Below are positions 8,622-15,101 of a DNA stretch of 64,000 nucleotides, piece after piece. A program made the position numbers and the translations under genes. Source of the DNA: Paenibacillus sp. SY21-1 (GTDB taxonomy: Bacteria; Bacillota; Bacilli; Paenibacillales; Paenibacillaceae). The first letter of the stretch is position 1. Each line of letters starts with the position of its first letter. The stretch is taken from NCBI RefSeq assembly GCF_005222705.1, contig NZ_STGF01000021.1:1-64000 (forward strand), read 5' to 3'. The notes under the pieces were generated by a model that was not told the origin of the DNA, did no database searches, and worked only from the letters and a program-made list of their open reading frames with translations.

Positions 8622-8645
8622 AGGCCGCCGCCGGCGGCCTTTTTG
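8622..8645 (+). terminator. Rho-independent terminator
   Basis: AGGCCGCC and GGCGGCCT form a very GC-rich stem followed by TTTTT, ending the kinase-regulator operon. Confidence 0.88.
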
Positions 8646-8751
8646 GCATAGGAGGACAGCCTCGGCCAGTGCCGGCTTAACCGGCTGCGGCGGAACTGCC
8701 GCTGAATAAACGCACAAGCGCGGATTTTACCAAAAGCACGCACTTTTTTCA

Positions 8752-8780
8752 TTATCACGCGCAAGCTTGCGGCCTATAAT
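8752..8780 (+). promoter_or_regulatory. Sigma-A-like promoter of the sugar transporter operon
   Basis: A perfect TATAAT (8775-8780) lies 17 bp after TTATCA (8752-8757, 4 of 6 matches to TTGACA). The weak -35 suits an activator-dependent promoter, and the YesN-type regulator gene lies just upstream. Confidence 0.65.
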
Positions 8781-8818
8781 CAGAAGTGTAAAGAGAAACC
8801 TAATTGGGAGGTCACACA

Positions 8819-10159
8819 ATGAAAAAGCTTGCGATTGCTTTGATGAGCCTAAGCCTGATGTTCGCTGCAGCTTGCGGAACGAACGGCAATACGAATAACG
8901 GCGAAGCGACGAATGCGCCCGCTCCGGCAGCCGGAGAAGCTACCCAGACGCCTGCGGAGGAGACGGCTAAGCCGGTGAAGCTGCGTATTTACGCCCAATA
9001 TGCCGATGACGACACCAAGCTGCCTTACGATTACGCGGTGGCGGAGCTCAAGAAAGAGATGCCGAATGTCGAGCTGGAGCTTGAGGTTCAGGCGCAGGAT
9101 GACGGCCAAAAGCTGAAAACGTACGCCGCAACAGGCAATCTTCCGGATATTTATCAAGCGGGCCTCGACATTATCAACACGTTCAAAAAATCTGGCAACA
9201 TTCTGGAGCTGGATAAATACGTAGACGAGCTGGGCTTCAAGGACAAAATGTATCCAAGCACGATGAACACGCTCGTTACGGAGGACGGACATACGTATGC
9301 CTTCCCGTATGCAGGCAACGAGTTTGCTCTGCTCTACTACAACAAGGAGCTGTTCGAGCAGAACAACGTAAAAGTGCCAACGACGTACGACGAGCTGCTG
9401 ACGGCGGTGAAGACGTTTAACGCGGCAGGCATTACGCCGCTGTCCGTATTTGCGAAGGAAAAATGGCCGACTGTGGCGCTATACGACATGTTCGTCACAC
9501 GCAGCGAGCCGCAGGGCATTGCCAAGCTGGATAAAGGCGAAGCAAGCGCGAGCGATCCTGCGTACAAAGAGGCGGCCGATAAGCTGGTCGAGCTGGTGCA
9601 GGCGGGCTTGCTGCCTAAGGGCGCGACGAACCTGAACTATGATCAGGCGGCGGCGCTGTTCCATCAGGGCAAAGCGGCTATGTTCCTGAACGGCCAATGG
9701 GAGATTGCCGAATCGACCAAGCAGCTTGGCGACAAAGCGGGCTGGACTTACTTCCCTGGCAAGGATGCGGCAAACTACGAGGCAAGCAAATACGCGTTTA
9801 GCGGCGGCGGCGGCCCGGGCGGCTATGCGGTTAACCCGGATACGAAGGACCCGGCGCTGGCGGCCAAGGTGGCGGCGTTTATCTCGCTGAAATATGCGGA
9901 ATACAAGTATACCGAGCGCGGCAACCCGCTTGTAGCAACCAAAGTGGACAAAGCGATCGTGACGGAGTATCCTCCGATGATGCAGCAGCTGTCCGACGAC
10001 ATCAGCAAAATTACGAGCACAACGGCGTTCGCATGGGGACTGTCCGACGCGAAGTTTAAAGCGGCAATCGAGGATGCGGCGCAGAGCCTAATGACCGGCG
10101 CATACAGCGCGGAACAATTCATCGAGGATGTAAACAAGGCTATTCCTCAAGCAAAATAA
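8819..10159 (+). CDS. Sugar ABC transporter substrate-binding lipoprotein (family 1)
   Basis: The ATG at 8819 follows GGGAGGT by 6 bp and gives 446 residues; an in-frame ATG at 8804 is less likely. The N terminus is a lipoprotein signal (KKLAIALMSLSLMF) with lipobox AAAC and lipidated Cys19, then a disordered Asn/Ala/Pro/Thr linker to about residue 60. The remainder has the MalE/UgpB-like fold pattern, with NLPDIYQAG, a hinge segment FPYAGNEFALLYYNKELF and HQGKAAMFLNGQWE. It binds a sugar outside the membrane and delivers it to the two permeases downstream. No ATPase gene is present, as is usual for transporters that share an MsmX-type ATPase. The substrate is unknown. Confidence 0.92.
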   Translation: MKKLAIALMSLSLMFAAACGTNGNTNNGEATNAPAPAAGEATQTPAEETAKPVKLRIYAQYADDDTKLPYDYAVAELKKEMPNVELELEVQAQDDGQKLKTYAATGNLPDIYQAGLDIINTFKKSGNILELDKYVDELGFKDKMYPSTMNTLVTEDGHTYAFPYAGNEFALLYYNKELFEQNNVKVPTTYDELLTAVKTFNAAGITPLSVFAKEKWPTVALYDMFVTRSEPQGIAKLDKGEASASDPAYKEAADKLVELVQAGLLPKGATNLNYDQAAALFHQGKAAMFLNGQWEIAESTKQLGDKAGWTYFPGKDAANYEASKYAFSGGGGPGGYAVNPDTKDPALAAKVAAFISLKYAEYKYTERGNPLVATKVDKAIVTEYPPMMQQLSDDISKITSTTAFAWGLSDAKFKAAIEDAAQSLMTGAYSAEQFIEDVNKAIPQAK

Positions 10160-10164
10160 GCAGA

Positions 10165-10226
10165 CCTGCCGGGACGCTCCCGGCAGGACGAGGAGAACCC
10201 GCCGGGGTAAGAGCTTGGGCGGGTTC
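10165..10226 (+). terminator. Two consecutive hairpins between binding protein and permeases
   Basis: The first is a perfect 10-bp stem (CCTGCCGGGA/TCCCGGCAGG, 10165-10187) with no T run. The second pairs GAACCCGCC with GGCGGGTTC (10195-10226) and is followed by TTGTTCT. Together they are likely to act as an mRNA stabiliser plus a leaky terminator, making more binding protein than permease. Confidence 0.65.
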
Positions 10227-10296
10227 TTGTTCTCTCTGCGGGGCAGGAAAGCCTGCCGCTGCGCTAACGGTTAAACTGGCATAAGGATGTGACGAG

Positions 10297-11178
10297 ATGA
10301 ACAAGTTTTTGGGCAATAAAACGGCGATCCTGCTCTTTATTTTGCCGGCGCTGCTGCTCTATAGCGTAATGGTATTTTATCCGATTATGCAGACATTTTT
10401 CCGAAGCATGTATGAATGGGACGGCCTGACGGAAGGGACGTTCATTTGGTTCGACAATTACAAGCGGCTGTTCGAGGACCGGCTGTTCTTCACTTCGGTC
10501 TACAACGGGCTAATCTTCGCTTTGATTATAACGGTTACGCAAATCGGCATCGGCTCGGTGCTGGCGTTTGCGGTGGCGGATATGAAATTCAGAGGACGCA
10601 AAATTTTGCGAATCGCCTTTTTTATACCGGTTGTGCTGTCCATTACAGTGGTGTGCCAGCTATGGCTGTCGATCTACAACGGCGAATATGGACTGATCAA
10701 CCGCATCTTCGATATGCTCGGACTGTCGTACCGGCAGGACTGGCTGTCCAGCGGCAAAACCGCGATTATCGCAATCGCGTTCGTCAACGCCTGGCAGTAT
10801 ATGGGGTATCACTTCGCCCTGCTGCTGGCCGGTGTCAAATCCGTGCCTGAGCAATATATGGAGGCGGCTCGAATCGACGGCGCAACAAAGCTTCAGGCGA
10901 TTTGGAAAATCAACATTCCGATGATGGCCGAAACGTACAAGTTCTGTCTGGTGTTTGCGGTGACAGGCGGTCTGAACGCCTTTGCCAATATGTTCATCAT
11001 GACGAGCGGCGGTCCGGGCACCTCGACGTATACGCTTACCTATCTGATGTACCGTTCCGCGTTCCGCGTAGGCGAGTTCGGCTACGGCAGCGCGGCAGCC
11101 GCCATACTCGTTATCGAATGCCTGCTGGCCACGCTGATCATCAATCGATTTATTGCGAGGGAGCGGCTGACGTATTAG
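10297..11178 (+). CDS. Sugar ABC transporter permease (MalF/UgpA type)
   Basis: The protein has 293 residues and about six transmembrane helices, beginning with ILLFILPALLLYSVMVFYP. The cytoplasmic EAA loop that docks the ATPase is present as EAARIDGATKLQAIWKINIP (about residues 189-208). It forms the membrane channel with the next permease. ATG at 10297 follows AAGGA at about 10 bp. The gene is in the operon of the binding protein after a two-hairpin spacer. Confidence 0.93.
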   Translation: MNKFLGNKTAILLFILPALLLYSVMVFYPIMQTFFRSMYEWDGLTEGTFIWFDNYKRLFEDRLFFTSVYNGLIFALIITVTQIGIGSVLAFAVADMKFRGRKILRIAFFIPVVLSITVVCQLWLSIYNGEYGLINRIFDMLGLSYRQDWLSSGKTAIIAIAFVNAWQYMGYHFALLLAGVKSVPEQYMEAARIDGATKLQAIWKINIPMMAETYKFCLVFAVTGGLNAFANMFIMTSGGPGTSTYTLTYLMYRSAFRVGEFGYGSAAAAILVIECLLATLIINRFIARERLTY

Positions 11179-11232
11179 AAGAGAGTCGGGCGAGGCGAGT
11201 CCATATTTTGACGGTAGGGGTGGTATTGCAGC

Positions 11233-12075
11233 ATGACCTGGATGATGAGACTACGAAAAAGCAGGCCGGGAATGCCGATTTTCCTATGGCTGTACGCGCT
11301 CATTTCGGTGTACCCGCTGGTTTGGATGATTTTTTATTCGTTTAAAAACAATGATGAAATATTCGTAACGAATCCGTTTGGCCCGCCAACGAAGCTGCGC
11401 TTCGAAAACTATACGGCGGCCTGGTCGAATTACGACGTGCCGGTTTATTTTATGAACAGTCTGCTCGTTGCCGTCGTCACCGTTCTTGGGGCGCTGCTGC
11501 TGGCTGTCATGTTCGCTTATGCGGCGGCGAGAATGCGGTGGCGCTTCAGCAAAATCGCGCATACGTACATTCTGGTCGGCATGTTTATCCCGATTCAGGT
11601 CATCATGATCCCGCTCGCTATTCTGGTCCGCGATCTGAATCTGGCCAACACGTACGGGGCGTTGATGGTTCCGTATATCGCGTTTAACATCTCGTTTGCG
11701 TCGATGGTATTCTACGGCTTCTTCCGCAGCATTCCAATCGAAATGGAAGAATCGGCCTGTATCGACGGAGCGAGCATTTATCGTACTTTTTTCAGCATTA
11801 TGCTGCCGATTATCAAGCCTGCGCTTGCGACGATGGTTATTTTTATTTTTCTCAATTCGTGGAATGAATTTACGATGGCGGTTATTCTGATTACGAAGGA
11901 AAGCTTGAAGACGCTGCCGCTTGGTTTGCTGTTTTTTCAGGGACAATTCACTACCGACTGGGGCGCGATGGGCGCGGCGATGACAATTGCCAGTCTGCCG
12001 ACGGTGCTGATCTACATGTTGTTCAGCGAGCAGGTGGAGAATGCCTTGACTGTAGGCTCTGCGGTGAAGGGCTAA
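11233..12075 (+). CDS. Sugar ABC transporter permease (MalG/UgpE type)
   Basis: The protein has 280 residues and six predicted helices, with the typical N-terminal IFLWLYALISVYPLVWMI. The EAA loop reads EMEESACIDGASIYRTFFSI (about residues 172-191), where EAA is replaced by ESA; the conserved Gly is kept. It pairs with the preceding permease, 54 bp upstream. No glycosidase gene follows, so the transported sugar must be degraded by enzymes encoded elsewhere. Confidence 0.93.
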   Translation: MTWMMRLRKSRPGMPIFLWLYALISVYPLVWMIFYSFKNNDEIFVTNPFGPPTKLRFENYTAAWSNYDVPVYFMNSLLVAVVTVLGALLLAVMFAYAAARMRWRFSKIAHTYILVGMFIPIQVIMIPLAILVRDLNLANTYGALMVPYIAFNISFASMVFYGFFRSIPIEMEESACIDGASIYRTFFSIMLPIIKPALATMVIFIFLNSWNEFTMAVILITKESLKTLPLGLLFFQGQFTTDWGAMGAAMTIASLPTVLIYMLFSEQVENALTVGSAVKG

Positions 12076-12103
12076 AGCGATTTCGAGGTCAAAAGATAGA
12101 AAC

Positions 12104-12129
12104 AGCGCCGCTAAGGGCGCTATTCGTTA
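12104..12129 (+). terminator. Weak terminator-like hairpin
   Basis: AGCGCC and GGCGCT form a 6-bp stem, followed by ATTCGTT. It is short and has a poor T tract, but it stands in the right place to end the transporter operon. Confidence 0.45.
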
Positions 12130-12290
12130 AAAGCATTCATCTGCAAAAGACGCTTCGAGCCGTGCTATGTAGCCGCGGCATCGCAAGCGTCTTTGCTATT
12201 GAGAGAGACGGAGAGCTTGTACGACGATTCATGAAACGGGTACGCTGGAACCGGAATGCCAGGCGAGCAAGCCGCGGCAAGCCGGCAACT

Positions 12291-12483
12291 ATGCGTCAAG
12301 CTTCCGCGCAGACGCGGTCCTCCGCAACGTATGCGTCAAGCTTCCGCGCAGACGCGGTCTCCGCAACGTATGCGTCAAGCTTCCGCGCAGACGCGGTCTT
12401 CGCGACGTATGCGTCAAGCTTCCGCGCAGACGCGGTCTCCGCAACGTATGCGTCAAGCTCCCGCATAGACGCGGTCCTCCGCA
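12291..12483. repeat. Five tandem copies of a 39/40-bp minisatellite
   Basis: ATGCGTCAAGCTTCCGCG starts copies at 12291, 12331, 12370 and 12409, and a variant copy at 12448. The first period is 40 bp and the others 39 bp. The variant fifth copy overlaps the last codons and the stop of the minus-strand gene that ends at 12453. Read on the minus strand, every copy contains a version of that gene's 3' end (GACCGCGTCTGCGCGGAAGC then TTGA). The array thus looks like repeated duplication of the gene's 3' end and stop codon. The rest of 12130-12290 shows no gene. Confidence 0.9.
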
Positions 12484-13757
12484 TCGGCGCTGACAAGCTC
12501 GCATTTGCCCGCAATGGACAGCTTGTCGAGGAAGGCGGCGACAGCGATATAGATTTCCGGTTTGCCGGTTATCATTCTTACATCCTGAACGAGCCTCTGC
12601 TGAATCAGAAACTCCGATACGGCAAGCGTGCTGACGCGTCCAAACGGCAGCGCATCCTCGACGACCTTCTGCGAGGCCGGCGGCAGGTAAAAGGGATTGG
12701 AGGCCGACGGTGCGTACAGCGCTCCCTCGTAAGCGGCCGCCTGCAAGGGGCTGCCCGGCTGCATATCCTTCGCCTCCTTTGCTCCTCCCCCTTCCGACTT
12801 GGCGGACGAAGTCTGCGCTTTGCTGTCAGGAAGCTCATCGAAAGAAAAGGCAAGCTGGCTGTCCTCTTCGTTGCCGAATACAAAGGCAGCTTGACCGAGG
12901 GCGTCGGACTCAAATGCGAAAGCGGCTTGCTGAGGCATATCCTCGTCAAAATCAAACGCTGCTTGCCCGGAAACGGCGTTCTCCGCAGACAAGTACGGGC
13001 TTTGCGCTGACGCCTCTGCGCCAGGCAGCCGTGCCATGCTAGCATTGCCGGGGCTCTGCGGCAGAGCGGCGCCTGCTTCGGCGGCCTGCGGGTCCGCGTC
13101 GCTCCCTTTATTCTCAAGTCCGCTGCGATGTCGTTCTTGAATGCCGATGGCTGCCGCAATCCGCCTTTCGCGGCTCGCTTGCTCCAGCTCGCGCAGACGT
13201 CCGCGCAGTCTGATAAGCTGACGGCCCAGCAGCGGCAGCCCTGCGTCGATCTGTTCCTGAATATCCTGCGGCACATTCAGCCCGCTTGGCAAAGGGAGAA
13301 AGATATGCTCATCAAGCCGCCAGCCTGAGCGCACTTTATGCAGCACCTCGTTCATCTCCGCATCCAGCACGTCAAAGCCCTTCAGGATAAGCGCCACGGC
13401 TTTGGCGTCAATGCCCGTATGCTGCTGCAGGTGCTCAATGCCCAGATAACGGATCGTATGGGTCGGAAGATGCTTTACCCGATGCTGGTAGCGCAGCGAT
13501 CGCCCGCATTCGCATTTGGTGAGGGGCGATACTTCCCCACTATCGGTAAATCCGATATAATCCCATTCTTCGATAAAGCCTTCGATATCCTCGAACTCCG
13601 CATCCTCCGGAATGAACTGGCATTTTTTTCGGGCGAGCTGGCGAGCAAACAATGTCCGACGACCGCGAACCAGGCGATTATGAATAAAATCCCGCTGCTC
13701 CGCAGTCAAATTCTCCATGGTCAAGTCTCGTTCCTCTATCGTCAATTCGTACAGCAT
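12453..13757 (-). CDS. Unknown protein with CxC motif and Phe/acidic repeats (DUF3895-like?)
   Basis: The protein has 434 residues; its ATG has AGAGGTGG about 6 bp before it. Residues 1-190 look folded, begin with a helical NLTAEQRDFIHNRL segment and contain CECGRSLRYQHRVKHLP (about 83-99), which could be half of a metal site. Residues about 215-345 are low-complexity and include four Phe/acidic repeats, QAAFDFDED, QAAFAFESD, QAAFVFGNE and QLAFSFDEL. The last 80 residues (about 355-434) form another ordered segment resembling a small winged domain. It reminds me of DUF3895 proteins of bacilli, but this is uncertain. Its 3' end seeds the neighbouring minisatellite. Probably cytoplasmic; function unknown. 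Confidence 0.75.
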   Translation of the reverse strand: MLYELTIEERDLTMENLTAEQRDFIHNRLVRGRRTLFARQLARKKCQFIPEDAEFEDIEGFIEEWDYIGFTDSGEVSPLTKCECGRSLRYQHRVKHLPTHTIRYLGIEHLQQHTGIDAKAVALILKGFDVLDAEMNEVLHKVRSGWRLDEHIFLPLPSGLNVPQDIQEQIDAGLPLLGRQLIRLRGRLRELEQASRERRIAAAIGIQERHRSGLENKGSDADPQAAEAGAALPQSPGNASMARLPGAEASAQSPYLSAENAVSGQAAFDFDEDMPQQAAFAFESDALGQAAFVFGNEEDSQLAFSFDELPDSKAQTSSAKSEGGGAKEAKDMQPGSPLQAAAYEGALYAPSASNPFYLPPASQKVVEDALPFGRVSTLAVSEFLIQQRLVQDVRMITGKPEIYIAVAAFLDKLSIAGKCELVSADAEDRVYAGA

Positions 13758-13808
13758 GCGGCCACCTCTTCCCGGTTCACTGTTAGCCTTGTAGGCGTGT
13801 CTCCTTCT

Positions 13809-13837
13809 ATTATAAAGAAGGGGGCGTTCTTCGTCAT
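13809..13837 (-). promoter_or_regulatory. Sigma-A-like promoter for the minus-strand unknown gene
   Basis: Read on the minus strand, TATAAT (13814-13809) lies 17 bp downstream of ATGACG (13837-13832, 4 of 6 matches). It is about 50 bp before the ATG at 13757 and back-to-back with the leader-RNA promoter. Confidence 0.6.
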
Positions 13838-13892
13838 CTGTTGTGTCTACGTCTAATTCCGATAAAAACCATAGGAAAAATAAAATTAATGA

Positions 13893-13921
13893 TTGACAGG
13901 TAAATAGTAGAGGGGTAATAT
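13893..13921 (+). promoter_or_regulatory. Consensus sigma-A promoter driving the leader RNA
   Basis: TTGACA (13893-13898), a 17-bp spacer and TAATAT (13916-13921) make the best promoter in the window. Transcription should start near 13928, at the CCGGCAATTGCCGG palindrome. Confidence 0.8.
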
Positions 13922-13927
13922 AAGGCT

Positions 13928-14053
13928 ACCGGCAATTGCCGGCAGATAAGCGGTGGCAAGTCAACGGCCGTGATGATGCAAATCGACTGGATAACCAGAG
14001 ATTCAATAAAGCTTTCCCTACGAGGGGAGGGGCTTTGTTGAATCTCTTTTTTT
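13928..14053 (+). ncRNA. Structured leader RNA ending in an intrinsic terminator (unassigned)
   Basis: The predicted transcript is about 126 nt. It starts with the self-complementary CCGGCAATTGCCGG (13929-13942). It continues with a candidate enclosed stem AGTC/GACT (13959-13962 with 13985-13988), a perfect CTGG-ATAA-CCAG hairpin (13987-13998) and a terminator (13997-14053). The last two bases of the small hairpin are also the first two of the terminator stem, so the structures could compete. The next gene starts about 200 bp further on and has no good promoter of its own, which suits an attenuator or riboswitch; a free small RNA is the alternative. It does not match, by eye, SAM, T-box, cobalamin, TPP, glycine or c-di-GMP class I or II consensus sequences. 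The rest of 14054-14253 shows nothing recognisable. Confidence 0.6.
13997..14053 (+). terminator. Strong terminator within the leader
   Basis: AGAGATTCAA pairs perfectly with TTGAATCTCT, with an inner AAGC/GCTT and CCC/GGG stem, and is followed by seven T. No gene precedes it on this strand for over 1.9 kb, so it ends only the leader transcript. Confidence 0.88.
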
Positions 14054-14253
14054 ATCCGCATTATGGGATTGGAGGGAAGCGGTTAAAGCCAATCAGATCA
14101 GCGGGATGGAACCAACGGTGGACTTATTTTATGACAACATTAAGAACGTATAGGCTTACAGTTGAGCGGTGCGCAAGCTTTTGCCGTCCGAGAACGGCGC
14201 TAGCCGCGTCGCTGGAAGAATCAAGCTTATAAGACGAAAGGATGAACGAAATC

Positions 14254-15036
14254 ATGAAAAAACTTTTTGTATCCAAGCTAAGCCTCTCTGTCATTATCGT
14301 GACAGCCTTATTCGCTGCGCTAACGTATGCGGCGATTTCCGCCAATAGCAAGCCGCTTGAGGCTCCGGCGATTGCCGCTGAGCCAGAGAAGCAGAATGCG
14401 GTTTCCCCCGCAGTTCTTGCTCCGGCAGCAGGCGTCGAAGCTGGGGCGGCGATAGCGGCGGCAGAAACAAATGCAGCAGACACGGACACAGTCGAGCCTG
14501 TACAGTCCCAAGCCGAGCCTGCCGCTGTCCAAACGGAGCCGCAGCAGGAGTCTCTGTCGGCTAAACAAGGAGTCGAGCGGCAAGCAACGGCTTCCGCAGC
14601 TGCGGCACAGCAGCCGGCCAAAGCAAGCGCAGCAGATACGAAGACGCAGCCAGCTGCAGCAGTCAAGGAAGCTCCGGCGGCCGAGCAGCCAAAAGCAGTG
14701 AAGGAAGCCGCTCCGGCAGCGAAAGCTCCTGTAGCCGCCGCAGCGACTTCCGCGGTTAAAGAAAACGTGCAAGCGCCTGCGCCTTCTCCTGAAGTGAAGC
14801 AGCAGCCTGCTCAAACAGCTGCGCCGGAAGTGAAAAAGGAAGCGGAGGCTGCTCCGGCCAAAGAAGAAAAGAAAGCCGTAACCTTCGCAAGCAAACAAAG
14901 CGTACAGCCGAAAGCGGCGGCGAAGCCGGCCGAAGCGTCGTCGAGCTCTGTATCGTCGTCCTCCTCCGATTCATCGTCCGGGTCAGGCTCTTCCGCTCCT
15001 GCGGCTCCTGCCTCTGAAGAAGAAGAGATCTGCTAA
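14254..15036 (+). CDS. Membrane-anchored Ala/Pro/Glu/Lys-rich protein ending in cysteine
   Basis: The protein has 260 residues. The ATG at 14254 was preferred because AAAGGA ends 12 bp before it, while the in-frame ATG at 14242 touches the same site. A basic start and hydrophobic helix (about residues 9-28) act as signal anchor; a signal peptidase site is less clear. From about residue 35 to the end it is low-complexity: Ala, Pro, Gln, Glu and Lys, then a Ser/Gly tract, then EEEEIC as the last six residues. No globular domain is visible. It probably spans or coats the wall, and the lone cysteine is its very last residue. The following gene, 65 bp downstream, encodes an exported thioredoxin-like SLH protein, so the two are likely co-expressed behind the leader RNA. 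The family is not recognised. Confidence 0.75.
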   Translation: MKKLFVSKLSLSVIIVTALFAALTYAAISANSKPLEAPAIAAEPEKQNAVSPAVLAPAAGVEAGAAIAAAETNAADTDTVEPVQSQAEPAAVQTEPQQESLSAKQGVERQATASAAAAQQPAKASAADTKTQPAAAVKEAPAAEQPKAVKEAAPAAKAPVAAAATSAVKENVQAPAPSPEVKQQPAQTAAPEVKKEAEAAPAKEEKKAVTFASKQSVQPKAAAKPAEASSSSVSSSSSDSSSGSGSSAPAAPASEEEEIC

Positions 15037-15101
15037 TCGGAAACGGTGCCGGAATATCGCCCATTTTAATAAAAATAGATAGAGAATGAGAGGTATGTGC
15101 C

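Noticed and set aside
7612..8649. 345-residue minus-strand frame
   Set aside because: Antisense to the YesN-type regulator and runs through its terminator.
12291..12483. CRISPR-like short repeats
   Set aside because: Units are directly adjoining copies without spacers and derive from the neighbouring gene end.
12162..13010. Plus-strand frame of about 282 residues through the minisatellite
   Set aside because: It is antisense to the well-formed minus-strand gene and owes its length to the 39-bp repeats; no ribosome binding site.
13928..14053. Known riboswitch classes (c-di-GMP-I/II, SAM, T-box, cobalamin, TPP, glycine)
   Set aside because: The conserved core sequences of these classes, as I remember them, are not present; only fragments such as GCAAA occur. 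A covariance search would be decisive.
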